Below are positions 50,157 to 63,100 of a stretch of 64,000 nucleotides of DNA, piece by piece. The position numbers were made by a program, and so were the translations under genes. Origin of the DNA: Furcasterigmium furcatum (lineage: Eukaryota; Ascomycota; Sordariomycetes; Glomerellales; Plectosphaerellaceae). Location: the NCBI GenBank assembly GCA_001599815.1, contig BCIA01000003.1, forward strand, positions 2,418,001 to 2,482,000, in the 5' to 3' direction. Positions within the stretch are counted from its first letter, which is position 1. Each line of letters starts with the position of its first letter. The notes below the pieces were generated by a model, which did no database searches, was not told the origin of the DNA, and saw nothing but the letters and a program-made list of their open reading frames with translations.

Positions 50157-51752
50157 TCATACCACCCCACCACGTAGATCTTGGTTAACCTCTTGGATAG
50201 CCTGCTGTATGTATGCCTGATGCTCCTCGATCTTCTTCTTAGCCGCTGCTCTCGCCCGGTAGGCCCTCGGGGGAACCAGTGCCAGCCACTGCTGTATCGC
50301 CTTGATCCATATTTCGTCGTCCTGTCCTTCAGGCTCCGCGATATCTGGACTGATAGGGAGAGACTTGCCCGGGCACATCCGCTCAGCGTCCGCCTCCGAA
50401 GCTTTGATCGCCTGTTGAAGCGTACGAAGCTTCTTCTCAGAACGCTCGACGGAGTTTCGAAGATCCACTGAGACGCCTCCGGGTCCGCCAGCTCCCGCCG
50501 CCTCCTTGACCTGATCCTGATATCGCGCAAGGCGATACTCCTCAGCCTTCAGCACCCTACGTAGCTCCTTCAGCTCCCACAGTGGCAGCTCTTCGGGTTT
50601 CTGGGCCTGCCCACCGGGACACAGCCGCTCAGCCCTGGCCTCGGCTTCTCGCAGCATCCTCGGAATAGCAGCTTTACCCTCCTCCGCCACGAATAGTTCC
50701 CAGCGGGCGAACCACTCGTCGTCGAGCCTCCGCGCCTTCGCAACCTCTCTCCGCTTCTGCTGGACCCAGGGAGGGTCCTCCTGCCAAGCGACCTGGAGCT
50801 CCCGTACCATACGGAGCGGCTCCTCGGCGTCCCATTTTGCCAACAAGGCGGCCAGGGCGCGTGCCTGATCAACGAGGAAGGCGTCGCCGTCAAAGTCGGC
50901 GCTGGGCCAGCCGTGCTTGAGGTACAGGGGCTTGATGATCGACTTGCTCCACTCGTCATCAGAGTGCGCGCCGCCGCCCGGGAGCTCGGTGAGGTTCTCA
51001 AACCAGAGGACCATGTCGCGCAGGACGTTGGGGGCGGGACGGCATCGCATTTCGTCCCAGTGGCATTCGCCATCCATGTCCTCGTCCTCGTCCTCGTCTT
51101 CCCAGTCCTCATCCTCATCCTCGTCGCTGCCCGAGTCGTTGGAGACGCCGCCTCTGCCTTCACTGTCATTTCCATTGCGCTCGTTCACCTCCCCCTGAGT
51201 CACTTCCATGGGCGTCCACCCCTCATCGATGTTGTGATCGCGGCTCCCTCCCGAGTCCATCCGGCGGCCAAATATGCCGATAGCATGCTGCCGGGCGTCG
51301 TAGATGATGGCGCTGTAATGGTTGCTGTAATGGTTGCTAATCCCCGACAGAGGCGTCATCCAAGGACGCAGGTTGTTCTCGTCATCGCCAGCGTACATGG
51401 GATCTCGGCCTTGCCTGATCTCATCCTCGTCGCGGAAGTCGATGAACTCGCCGCCCTGCAAGAAATCCGCGCGTCCGTCGGGCGATTTGACGTAGGGGAG
51501 TATGCTGTAGAGATAGATGATGGACGGATCCAAGCCAAGCTCCTCATAGACGGGGAGGAAGGCCGTCATGTCGTGAGGGCCCTCCTCGATCCATGACGCC
51601 GGGAGGAACTGCATGCGCACCAGCGTGTGGTACACTTTGAGGAGGCCATCGGCAACCTCGTGGAGCCTCGCCTTCTGAGAGGCCGTAAGCTCTTCCATCA
51701 TTGCGTTTGGGGCCGAGTTGATGAGTATGCTTCTGGTTTCCTCCGCCTGCAT
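50157..51752 (-). CDS. Hypothetical fungal protein, 531 aa
   Basis: Single exon. The N-terminal about 160 residues match a recurrent fungal orphan pattern: LLKVYHTLVRMQFLPASWIE then EGPHDM, SIIYLYSILPYVKSPDGRAD, LQGGEFIDFRDEDEIRQGRD, then LSGISNHYSNHYSAIIYDAR. An acidic low-complexity stretch follows (repeated DEDED). The second half is helical with NVLRDMVLWFENL, YLKHGWPSADFDGDAFL, and Cys-Pro-Gly motifs (RLCPGGQAQKPEE, RMCPGKSLPIS) between coiled segments. No signal peptide or membrane helix. I know of no function for such proteins; they are often in variable, lineage-specific gene sets. The start ATG lies just downstream of an AT-rich leader. Confidence 0.7.
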   Translation of the reverse strand: MQAEETRSILINSAPNAMMEELTASQKARLHEVADGLLKVYHTLVRMQFLPASWIEEGPHDMTAFLPVYEELGLDPSIIYLYSILPYVKSPDGRADFLQGGEFIDFRDEDEIRQGRDPMYAGDDENNLRPWMTPLSGISNHYSNHYSAIIYDARQHAIGIFGRRMDSGGSRDHNIDEGWTPMEVTQGEVNERNGNDSEGRGGVSNDSGSDEDEDEDWEDEDEDEDMDGECHWDEMRCRPAPNVLRDMVLWFENLTELPGGGAHSDDEWSKSIIKPLYLKHGWPSADFDGDAFLVDQARALAALLAKWDAEEPLRMVRELQVAWQEDPPWVQQKRREVAKARRLDDEWFARWELFVAEEGKAAIPRMLREAEARAERLCPGGQAQKPEELPLWELKELRRVLKAEEYRLARYQDQVKEAAGAGGPGGVSVDLRNSVERSEKKLRTLQQAIKASEADAERMCPGKSLPISPDIAEPEGQDDEIWIKAIQQWLALVPPRAYRARAAAKKKIEEHQAYIQQAIQEVNQDLRGGVV

Positions 51753-53780
51753 TTATCCTCCACCTACGTTTATCCAAGGCAGCAGCCAACTCAGGCAGAG
51801 ATAGTGGAGGCCAAGTCGGGGCCACTTCATGATATACCTCATATAACGATTCCCAACGAACATGAGTTATCGAGACTTATGTAAGCAACCCCCCAAGGGG
51901 AACACATTCCGCCCCCAAATCCAGGGGTAAAGACCAGCCCTCGACCATCTTGAATCAGACTTGGGATGCCCCTCCACGACGCCTCTCGCCATCCCGTCAA
52001 ACGGGAGTATTACACCCCCTAGAATATCCATCGCACAGAGGAATCCACGACCTCAGACCCTCCCGCCCAACGTCGCACGCCCCCCTCGTTAGGCTTCCCG
52101 CATCTTCCTCGATGTGCGCGCCCCTGAGTCCGGGTCTGACAAGACTCGAATCCTCATTTCACCTGCATGACTGGCCCAGAGCCATCTCGCGCCCCAAGTC
52201 CATGTTCCATGCCCATCCCACCCCTTGAGCAACGACAGGCCACCAGGCATCACCCCGTACTGGTTGTAGCACTCCCAAAAAGCAACACCCAGTCCCCAGG
52301 ACCCGGTCGCTTGTCCGGGCCAGCCTCGATAGTCCCCAGACCTGCAGAGCCTCCAATGCATGCCGCAATCTTACACCTTGAGCTATCGCCCAATAACCCA
52401 AAAACCCTGCGGCGGCCATCGCTGCAAGAGCCACAGATGACGCGCCGCCAGCTCTTCAATGCGCGCGCGCGCTGCGGACGAGCATGCAAGCACTTTGCGG
52501 CGTCTCTGCTGCTCCTTGCTGCCATTTGGTGAACCCCAATCTCCTCAGCCAGCCCTCCTCCGCGCACGCGAGAAAAAGGCCCGACGTCGCACCTCTGACG
52601 TGGCAGCCTTCCATACGTGCCTCGCCCTGACTATACGTGCTCAGTTTGGCAGGCTTAATCTCCGAAAGCGTCGTCGTCGTCCCTGCTTCTGTACATCGCC
52701 TCGGCGGGCGAACCACATTCGAGCAGCGCACAAACCTCTTGCTGCCCCCCGAAACAGAGGGCCATTCACTACTGGGTCAGCCAGCCAGCTCTTCACCGAT
52801 ATTCCGTACGGGAGCTTGGCCGTCAAATGAGGTCTTCGCATCGCAAATTAGAACATTGCACAGGGACGCGGGGCGAATCACCGAGCGGATGGACCAGAGT
52901 GGATGCATTTTTACTGTTTTTTTTTGGTTCAGGTTGATGCGTTTCTACAACTACCTGCCGTGGCTAAGGGCGGTTGTTGGCTTCTGAGCGTCGAGGGCGG
53001 GGAGGTCTGAGCTCTGTGCTCAAGACTGGTATCCCCTGTGCCCATATTGAGTGCCTCTTCGAGGTATTAGTGGCGGAAGTGGTCCATATTCCACAATAAG
53101 CCGGAGCCCTCAAGTCTGGTGGCTCAATTGCGAGATGCCACTCGTGGCATCTCCTTGCCAGCCTCACCGCCCCTGGGGCTGACATAGAAAGCGCTCCTCC
53201 TCCACTGGATCTTGCAAATGATCCCACAGTCTGTGACCGGTTTGCTTCCTGCCCAACCCGCGCATCTGGCCGTGGCCGAGATGGTGTTGGGTCTCGACCT
53301 CCAGTCGCTGTCTATGAATCCCTAGAGACAGGACATTCACGTCCTTGGGGGATTCGATTCATCCACCCTTCCGGGGGTGGCTCGCCGTCGCGAACATGAA
53401 AGGCTTTCGTCGGTAGAAGAGATAATGTATGTCGAGGATGAAAGCTGTTGCATGTGAAGAAAGGAAATGTGTTGGGGTATTCGAGTTCGGGTGTTCTTTT
53501 TTTTCTGCCGTCGGCCGCTGTCGAAAAAAGTCGCAAACACAAAAAATCAAATCGCTGGATGCCGTGACCGTGCTGATAGTGAGAGCCCATTCTGTATGCT
53601 CCTATGCAATCAATCTTCTTTTCCTTTCCTTTCCGGTGGCGCGCCCGGAGACTGCCGAGTGTAATAGAACAAGGTTTCGTATTACCCCATGTGGTGGCTG
53701 CAGGGCGTTGCAGCCGGGGCTTGTGTCGAGGTGAAAAACCAAAAGCCAACACCGAGGTGTTTGGCTGCCCATTCGTCTCT
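51753..53780. other. Long intergenic region, 531-aa gene promoter to cyclin 3' end
   Basis: No frame here has protein-like composition or splice support. A T-run is at about 52917-52927. The part near 53780 should be the 3' UTR of the cyclin gene. Confidence 0.5.
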
Positions 53781-55064
53781 TCAAACCATCTGCACAGTCG
53801 TCTCGTGGTACATGTGTGGTACGTATTGATGCTGCTGCTGCTGCACGTGATGCTGGGAATACGCGGTGTGATGCGGTTGGGGTGTGGGTGTAACCGGGCA
53901 TCGAGGGGGTAGCGGGTAAGAGTCCTTGGGAACGTTGCCGAAGCAGTTGCCGTCAGGGGTGATGGGAGGCGTCATGTAGCCGTCAGCGATGCCTTGCACG
54001 GCACCGTGACCCTTCTGGGGTGTGCTGTAGATGTCGGCCTGCTTGTGGGCTGTCTCAGAGGGCGGGGACGGAGGACCAGCCTGGGCACGGGCGATGTTGG
54101 CCTGGTGCGCCATGAAGGAAGCGAGCTTCTTGGAGACGCCGGAGTAGTGGGGGGACGAGTACTTCCTTGCCAGGGCAACGGAAGGCTGATGAAGGTGCTG
54201 AGACAGCGTGAGCAGTGTGACGTTCTCGACGTGATCCCATTCGCCGTCGTTGACTTCGGGTTCGCCAAGAATGGCCCTGGCCAGGGCAAGAGAGGAACGG
54301 GCCATGACGGAGGGCTTGGAGGAGACGAAATCCCGGTGGTAGAGGGCGATCTCGCAGATGTACGAGGCCATGTGCTCCACGTCAACCTTGTCATGCTCTT
54401 CAGCAACAATCAGCTGGGAGAAGAAGTCGACGGTGGGGTGTCCGATGGTCCATTCGAGGGTGTTCAGGACATGCATCTCCATCTGGGTGAACATGCCGGC
54501 ATCGTAGAGGCCGCAGCACATGTTGTTGAGTTCGTGGATCTGGGGGACGCGGTCTTTCTTATCTCCGTACTTGGCGGCGATCAACAAGGCGGCACAACCA
54601 ACGAGTTGGTAGTGCTGCTTGTAAACGACCCTCTTGGAGCAGTAACGATCGAGGAGGTTGACAGTGAGGAAGAGGGTCTCAGGGAGCAGAGAGAAGGCAG
54701 CGTGGGCCTCAATAAGGAAGTCGATGAGGTATGGGCGCATGTACCACTGGATCTCGCGCTGCATGTCAATCAGGTTGGCATCGGGCAGGGTCTCGTCCTG
54801 ATATCAAATGTCAGTGCGGGCCCCAGTAGTCTGGTTCCGGGTCCTCGTTCTGCATACCTCCATGTGCCTCATGTGCTGCATGATGTCCTCGAGGTACTCG
54901 TCGCCGGCGAGGCGCGAAAGTTCGTTGGCGATCATCTCTTGCCGTTGCCTGGCGATCATCTTGGCTGCGTCCCTGGTGCCCATGCGAGGCTGCTGGGGCA
55001 CGTCGGCCATCTCGGTGAAGAAAGTCTCGTCACCCTGAGGACGTTGTTGTTGGTAGAAGGCCAT
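53781..55064 (-). CDS. cln1: G1/S cyclin (CLN-type)
   Basis: Exons 55064-54858 and 54797-53781 (donor GTATGC, acceptor ATCAG, in phase) give 407 aa. The cyclin box spans about residues 75-320: DMQREIQWYMRPYLIDFLIE, AHAAFSLLPETLFLTVNLLD, RYCSKRVVYKQHYQLVGCAA, LLIAAKYGDKKDRVPQIHEL, then MEMHVLNTLEWTIGHPTVDF. The second fold follows (LSQHLHQPSVALARKY). The C-terminus is Pro/Gln/His-rich with TPPITPDGN and SPPSPPSE phosphorylation/PEST-like stretches, consistent with an unstable G1 cyclin that activates the main CDK at Start. Filamentous fungi usually have one such cyclin. No ATG occurs in the likely 250-bp leader. Upstream lies an unusually long gene-free region. Confidence 0.93.
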
Positions 55065-57100
55065 GTTGACTGATGGTGTCGATGGACGGTTGTTGAACAA
55101 AGAATGACTGGTCAAGTTCTCCAGGAAGCTTCGGGTCGGAGGTGGTTTTGAATAGAGAGCGGCGGGTTTGGTGGAGGCCCAAAGAAGGAATATCCAACCA
55201 AACGATTAGATTATTAGAATTAGAAGGAGCGTGGTGAAGAATATTCAGCAAAAGAGTGGCTGTGGCTGGTCTTGCCGTGTGAGTTCAGAACGTGGAGCAG
55301 AAATGACCGAAGTGGCCGGGAAACAGGCCGTTTAAGAAAATGGTCGTTCAGTGAGTTCTGAATATTCAAAGGTTAGCTTAACAGAGTCTTGTCGGGCACG
55401 CGAGGAAGGAGTGAGACATGGAAAGCGCCGATCGAAGGGCGCACCTAGAGTGCCAGTGGCCTGAGTCGCGGCTAACCCCCCGAGGGGGGAAGCGTGGAGA
55501 CGTGCAGTGGCATGGACGGGAAATAGGCACAACCACCCCTCATGGTGAAGGAGCCCGTGTCCATCCACCCTTGGATTAAGGGGTGCCAAGCCGAATCGGG
55601 AGTATGCAGAGAAAAAGAGAAGCTTACCTCCACGGTGACAAGGCGTCCGGCGAAACAGAGGGAAATGAGACAATTCCTGAGGCGCGGTAGGAGCTACGAG
55701 TTAACGTGTCCCACGGAGCAGTCCTCGGACGGTGATCGAGCTTGAATGTGGAGAGGTCGTGGTTCAACTGGGGAGCCGTCGACAGCTGCAAGGGAGGCAG
55801 GAGCACACTTTAGAATCGACATCTGAAGAACACTCTTGGGGCGAGCACGATGTGCGCAATGGCATCGACATACCTTCACATCCAATGCCCTGGGAGAAGG
55901 GGGGGTGAACACCTAAAGGTGGCACACGGGTCGAATCATGTATGATGGCCCTTAATGGTGGTGAACCTCAAGAGACGATCAATCAGGTGTTTGCGTGGTC
56001 ACTGCTTCTATCGATACCCAAATGCAAGCAATTGGAGCTGTCGAATTGTCGAAGAAGGACGACGATTGTTCCGCACTCGAAGGTGGGAAACTTCCAGACT
56101 CGAAAGGGATCGAGGTGGAATGGGGGTCGGGTCGCGGGGGTGGACGTCGAGGGCCGGCACGGAAGGGAGGCGCGGAGGGACGGCGGCGGTTCGGAGCGTC
56201 AAGATTGGGTCGAGTTCCTGGTCGTTGGACTGAGGAATTCTCGGGTGGTCGGATGGAGAGACGAGTCGGAGGAAGGGCCGGTTGGTCGAAGGACAGCTAG
56301 CACAAAAGGGAAACGAAATCCTGTACAACAAGAATATCCCGCTTCTCTTCGTTCAGATCTGTCCTCTCCTTTCCTCGCAAATCAGGATGCCCCTTTTCCT
56401 TTATACAGGAGGTCGAGAGTGAGTCCTCGTTCCCAAAGGTCGGATGGGTGGTCGGGGGGTGGTGGGCTGCAGCAACGGGGCCCCAAGAAGCGAACTCCTC
56501 CTTTCGCTTCCTTCTTCCCAGACTGCTGGATGGACTCTTCGATCAGGGACGATACAAGAGCCGGGAAGGACAGGCTAGAGAGGAAATGAATGGATGAGGA
56601 GAGGTAGGAGGAGAGAAGGGGGAAAAGCGGAGGAGGAGGAGGTAGGTTAAAGGGTAGGAGGAGGACGGGCGAGATGAGGAAGGATTGGAAGAGAAGGTGT
56701 TTTAACGAGTAGTTTTAAGACAAGCTGGTGCAGCTTTGGCCCCGGGGTGGGTGGACAAGGTCGGCCAGGTACTTTGCGTGTACGGGAGGGCAGACAGGAA
56801 CCAGGATCTTGTGCTGAGGTGCAGTGTCTTCCCACTTTTTTCCTTGCAGACTGGGGCCTGCAGGCGCTCAGCGGGTGATGCCTGTAGCGTGTTGCGTGGG
56901 TGGAGGGCGAGGGTACAAGACGCGGCGTGCGTGCGAGGTACCGGGGGTCGGCCGGCCGTCTCAGCGATCAGCAACGAGTTGTGCTGAGTGGCCCACAGGC
57001 ACCGTAAGATACGGCTGTGGTGTTGTGGGAGAGACTGGCTGTGGGAGGTGGGAGGTGGACCAGGTTCGCTGCAAGTGAGCGCCGGCGAGACTCTGATCAG
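55065..57100. other. Upstream/leader region of the cyclin gene
   Basis: No supported coding sequence. On the cyclin sense strand it becomes strongly pyrimidine-rich around 56595-56700, typical of fungal promoters or long leaders. An open frame at 56702-57451 on the minus strand has a composition (Pro, Ser, Leu, Thr) expected of CT-rich non-coding DNA. Confidence 0.5.
56596..56697. repeat. Polypurine/polypyrimidine tract
   Basis: About 100 bp made mainly of GAGGA, GGAGGA and GAAGG runs on the plus strand (pyrimidine on the cyclin sense strand), 1.5 kb upstream of the cyclin ATG. Confidence 0.75.
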
Positions 57101-60100
57101 CTGGAGAAGGCCTCTCCTCGCTTGAGTGGCTGGGAGGAGATCCAGGGCTCTGCGTAGGGAGGAGAGAGACGGCAGGCCGAGGTCGTAATTCGCTGGCGTC
57201 GAGTGGGCGGCGTGTAAATTGCGTGGAGTCTTGGCTCGTCCGTCCGTTCGACGACTTGTCGGCAGGCCAAGCTGTATTTCAGGCCCCGTCTTCCCTGTCT
57301 CTTTGGTTGGCTCGGACAGGGGGTAAGGAGCAACGGGAAGGCCAGGCCAGGGGGCCGGACGCTCTCTGCTACTGCTGCTGACGAGAGAACTGGCTGAGGT
57401 ACAAGTACAGTCAGGTCTGGGGAGGGGCGGAAGCCGATCAGGCTGAGGCACTGAACAGACGATTCTCTGAACGAGTGGAAGCCGTGTATCGGACTTGTCG
57501 TGCTATGCGTCTCGACCGTGGACTCTCGGGCTCGTGCTGTGAGTCCTGCGGTTTCTGACGATGGGATCGAGCAGCAGGGCAGAGTTTCGAGGCTGGCCCT
57601 GGGAACGCTCGAGCCAGAGATGGGGCACAATGACGACAAGCCGGCCGTGGGTGTGGGCTGTGGAAGAAGCGAGCAAAACGGCCGAGCTGGGTGCGATTGT
57701 GGCTGAACCCAAGATGTGCAGCGCATCGGCGGGATGGGATTCCCATTGCCTTTTATGTCGACCGACACGGAGCATCGAAATAAGCACATGGCGTCGGGCC
57801 ACAGAAGGTGGTCGCTTGCTGTCGCGAGAGCTTTCGAGGTGCTTATCGACCACCCACGGTGTTTGTTGTTTGTTTAGACATTGTCCTGCGATGATGCATG
57901 AAATGTCGATGACGGCGGCAGGCCTCGACTGCGAGGACCATCCATTGTTGATGTCGACCAGCGGAAGCCGCCGCCCGCTGGCTGCAGCAGCATTGAACGC
58001 ACTTTCCCTTCCACTGGCAGCTTCCAGCGGCGGCGGGCAGGCTTCGTGGGGAGCACCTCCCCGTTGAATTTCGACAGCCTCTGACTGTACTGCACCGCCT
58101 CATGCGCATCCACCGACGCCTCACCTCGTACACGAGAAGCCCCAGAAATCTGCACAAGGCCGATGCATAAATCGCCGTCAGTCATGCTCATCACACAAAT
58201 GCCTCTCCGTTTGTCGATGCACGATCGCCCATCTTGCTTTCGACGCGAACACAACACGCTCCCCCGGTCCATCGGCCTTGTCTCCCAGAACGGTGGGTGT
58301 CCAGCAGGGAAGCGCGATGAGATATTCCTACGCCTTTCCCATTTCTGTCGGCCCAGCACACGACGACTGCATCCGCGGGTGTGACTAGGCTGCATGTCGC
58401 AACCCATCGAAACTCCAATAGCTCCACGCCGGCTGCGAGTCTCTCATGATGAGCATTGGAGCGAGCAGAAGCGTCCCCGGTGGAAGACACAGCCGGGCCT
58501 CCAAGTCTACGGCCAGGGGCAGGCCACCGGCGCACGCGGGACTTCGCGAGCGTCCTTAGCATCTCCAGCTCTAGAGACCGCCACCTCATTACCCCGCTTC
58601 GTCGGGTTGTCCGTCTGTTCGACATCTCGGAGCTTGCTGGCTGTTGTCTCTGGACATGTGAGCAGCGGGATCTCTTTGGTCAGCACCGTCAGAAACGCGA
58701 GGCCGGGGCCGGGGTTGCAGCCCACCATCGCGAGTGGCCTCTGAATCCTTGCAGTGCCAATGGGAGTTCTCCGTTCGGCTGGCACCGACCAGCTTTCGCA
58801 TCCATCAACGCCCCCGAACCATCAGGGGCCAGCCAATCACACAGCCGATACGCGCTTCTTCGCGGTCTCGCCAGATTCAATTAATCATGCGTGTCATGAC
58901 GGCCTTGCCCGGGCCAGCTTCAGCTGCCTTGCCGGTATCTTCTTCAAACAAGGCCACCAAAGCTGGTCTCACGGCGTGGCCTCGCCCATGCTTGCTGGCC
59001 CCCCGACTTGGCTTGTTGCGGGATGGAGGAAATCGCCTGAGGGGCCATGTCTCTCCCACGCGGTCGTGCAATCGGGGCAACATCGAAAATTGACTCTGAT
59101 GGTCTGTTGGGTTTGTTGACCGGGATATGTCCCTGAAGCTTAGGTCCAGATGCTCCGGCCGTCCTGCCGAAACTACCTACGCCCCTCACGCCGTCGTCGA
59201 GCTACGGAATTGGGCTTGCCAAGCTATCGACAGCTTGTGAACATGGTGGTGTGCAGCCCGCCACACCCGCTTATCATCGCTGGCGAAAAGGCGGCTCGGC
59301 ATGCCTGGGTACAGCATGTGGCTGGCTGCCACTCTTGTCAAACTCATCGATGTCGTGTGACAATACAATTGCGCCAGAATAGCACTTGATGCAACAATGC
59401 AGCTTATATCCTGCAGTTTGGATATCTTGGGCCTTCGGTGTCCGGGATGATCACTTGGCCCGGCGAGGACTGGTCGCCCGTCCCCTCGCTGAGGAGCACA
59501 GGAAATTTGACGCCGTGCCATGCAGGTTTGAGACCTTGAGGACCAAACAGCTGGAAAAACCAACGAGATGCCTCTGGTGACTGAGACCGGGGAAGTCCAT
59601 GGATCGGCCGTCGCCAACAGCAAAAGGAAGCAAGCGGGTGAGCCACGGCCCACGACAGCGAGTCGAGAATTGGCCAAGGTACCCGGTGCTCTGATCTTTC
59701 CTTTCCCGGCGATGAGCTACGCGCAAGGCGACCAGCGCCTGTCCAACGTCGCTCAAACACCTCTGTCATTTGCCAGCTCCCCAATCACTGAGCCGCCCCC
59801 TGCAACGTACAGAATCGCCATCTTGTCGAACACAGCCTGCTGCTGTTGTCGAGGGGGTTTGGGGGGCGTCTTGACGAGATGAACAGTAAATTTGCGCTTC
59901 GGGTCCTCTGGCAACGACGAGATGGATCCCACATACCGTACCCTCCGGCGTCAGTACTAGACGTTCGGGAAGGAAACGGTGACAGGAGAGCGGTGACTTC
60001 GATTCAATCTTTGATCATGTCACTCAAGCAGACGACCCCGTCGCCAGGTTCTCCGACCCATGTTCGTGGATCGAATTGCCGCAAGCGTGCCCGAAATTCT

Positions 60101-63100
60101 ATCGGAGGAGACGTAACAGAGTGCCCAAAGGCGGGTTCGTGATGCTCGGCAGACGGCACTCTACGGGTCCCAAGAGGCCATCTCGTCGGCCTAGGCACTT
60201 CTGCGGCCCCTCGAAGACCGCACTTCGGAGCTTGTCACGACGAAACGAAGACCAGATTTCAACCCGCTGCAGGCCATTTGCTTGAAACCCGCCGCGGTGC
60301 AGCAACCACGACATCATGAGCTTGGCTGCCAGGCCGCGTGCAGGGAGGCTGGGCAAGTTAAAGCTGAGTCCGCGGAGGGGTTGCATCCATGGTATCCGAC
60401 CAGTCAGGGGACCCCGCACATCAACTGCAAGCCGCACACCATCTTCGTCCCAGAACCGAGAGAGAGTCCAGTCCTAAGGATGGCCTACTGTTTATTATGA
60501 GGGGGTAGAGCTAGTTTCCCTTTGCGGTTACGACTGGGTCGTCCGGTTACATTCATCTGCATTCACCGGTCGATTGCCAGCAAGTCTGTCAGCCAGCCTT
60601 ACGAGATGCGCATGAGCTATCACAGCTGGAATTTCGAAGATGGCTGTATTGCAGAGGAGCGGTCACCAGAAGAGGCGGGCCATACCTGCAACTGATCCAC
60701 CAAATGCAGATGAAGAAAAGAACTCGGTCTTGGAGCAGCCCAGTCCTGCTTGACCAGACGGAGCTGCGCATGTAGCAGGCGACATGCCAAGCCGCAGTCA
60801 GTGCTTGCATTGAGACCCTCCGCAGTGGAGAGAAGCCTTGAAGAAACGTCACGAACGCCTCGAAAAGGACTCAGTCTCGTGACGCTCCGCGTCAAGGAGA
60901 AGAGAATTTCAGGGTCCTCCCAGGGTCATAGTCGCTTCATTCCGACACTAGCAAGAATGGGACGCCGGGAGACTCCACTGAGGAGTCTGGGACGCATCGT
61001 CGAATACTCATGATGCCGCAAATACCGCTGACGACGCCAACCCAAGTAACAATTTGCCTTCCCGACCCGTCCATCGTCGGGGCGACACGCGGGGCATGGT
61101 GGGGGGCGATTCCTCCGTGATGGAAATTTTGCTCCCAAGGACCCGTTGACGCCGCAGGACTGGACCACTGTTCGACTTGAGCCTCAAGGATGGGCAAGAT
61201 GGAGCCTTCGGTTTTTCTCCCTCGTCACAGTCTGCATGCACAGGGTCGGCTGAAGGCATGGATGCCCGGCCCGGAGGTGCAATCCCCTCGAAAGGACACC
61301 GCTTCCACAGGAGCCCGAAGATGCGTCGCCAATCCCTACCAAACTGACGTCGAACCGATTTTGTGGACACGGGGCGATGGCCTTCGTTTGATAGAGGCAC
61401 CGCGAAAGACCGTGTGCAATGTTTCCAGCGGCTTCTGACAGGCTGAAACTCAGCGACGGGCGGCAAATGGGGATCATTCGCGATGGTGCTGGGTCTTTTC
61501 GACAGCTTTTCTTGTTCCTTGCGTCGCATCGCCCTCCAGCCTCCCATTTCTTGAGGCAGGCTGCTTCGGAGCAACGTCTCTGATGCTGGTGTGCCACCCC
61601 ACTGGGTCCGAGTGCTAGCAGCGGTGCAGCCGCCCCTGTCTCGCATGAGGAACCACCGACGTCGTTTCGTCCCGCCTAGAAAAGACCACTCTACGCGACA
61701 TGAGGCTCGACGCGACGCGTTGAAGATCCTCCTCACCCAGCAGCTGTTTGAGAGTACCCTGTGTCGGATGCCTCCAGATCCGCCACTACGGTCTCTCAAT
61801 TTTTGCTTTGCTGGTCTTGTCTCTGTGCGGGGGTTTTGACTTAACGCAGCGCCGGGGCATAGCGGATTGTCTCCGGTCCAGGACATGGCTGAGTGACTGT
61901 CTCGTCTCGGACCCTGGGCTGGACAACGGATCGTGATCCCCGTTGTCGGAAACCTGTAATTTTTCTGAGCAGTCATCTTGGTCCGACAGATCAGTCCGGC
62001 CTCCGGCTGCCCCGGCATCCCTTGCGTTGAAGAACCGACAGAAGCAAGGCGGCGCGGGCAGTCGAATTGGCCGGTGGTCAGCCACCGACTCTCCACCAGG
62101 GCTCCCAATGACGTCTCGAAGATTTCCAACGCCTGCTTCTTCAGAGAGAAATTTGACGCCCGCTTTACCACAGCAACGGGTCGTCTCGTCGACAGATGAA
62201 GGGGGCTGGGCCGTACGTACAGTCCAGCACCGGCCATCGACTCCCACACAGGCACCGGACCATTTCATAATTAGTGATCCGCTGAAAACTCGGTGCCTCC
62301 GCTTGTGGTGCGAAGATGCCGAGACTTTTAATGATGTCAAGAGAGGTGCGGGCCCTGCACTGCACTTGTCGCGGACGCGAACGCGGGGAAACACCACGTC
62401 CGAAATTGGAACCGCGACAGGCCAAAGGGTGGATCGGTGCGCCCCACCCGCACGGGCCCTCCCGCTAGAACTTTTCCAGAAGCGGATAGCTGGCAAGTGA
62501 CGACAGTTGCGTCCTGGGCGATTTGCCGGCTCCAGCCACATGGCGCGCCCCAGATCTGGACGCGGGATCCACTCCTTGCACAAAGGGGGTGTGGATGGTC
62601 GATGAAGCTAGGTGCACAACTGGAAAACGGTCGCTCTTGAGGCTGAGAGACCCGAGAAATGAGAGTCACGATACCGTACATATGAAGCCCATTTCCCGCG
62701 CTTCTGCAGGGCGACATGAAAAATCTCTCGATGAGGCTGGATGAGCTATGCTCCACACTCTGTCTGTTCCAGACCGACCCTGTGCACATGAGCACAGCAC
62801 CTGGCTCGCCTGAGATGCAGCACTTCCGTCTCGCGACCTTAGTCATACCATGCAATTATTCCGAGGCAAGATGGCAGGTGCACCCCACTGAGCCCATTCC
62901 GACACAGGAGCGACCCCGCCATTTGCACCAAAGAGGATCCGAATTTTTGAATGTGCTCGCAGGCCGAGAAATTCACAGAAACTTCCCTCCTTCATCATCG
63001 TCTGGCCGTATGGGCGGCCGCTGCGATGCTTCCACAGACTCTCCCTCCGAGCCGTTTCTCGCCATCAGTGGTCCCTGATACCATCCGGATTCGGCGACAG

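Noticed and set aside
56702..57451. 249-codon minus-strand frame upstream of the cyclin
   Set aside because: Pro/Ser/Leu/Thr-rich translation of pyrimidine-rich DNA, as expected for promoter or leader sequence.
61008..62255. 415-codon frame on the minus strand in the gene-poor region
   Set aside because: Long, but the product is rich in Arg, Ser, Pro, Trp and Cys, has no recognisable domain, overlaps other long frames on both strands, and has no typical fungal leader before its ATG. Left as something to test rather than a gene.
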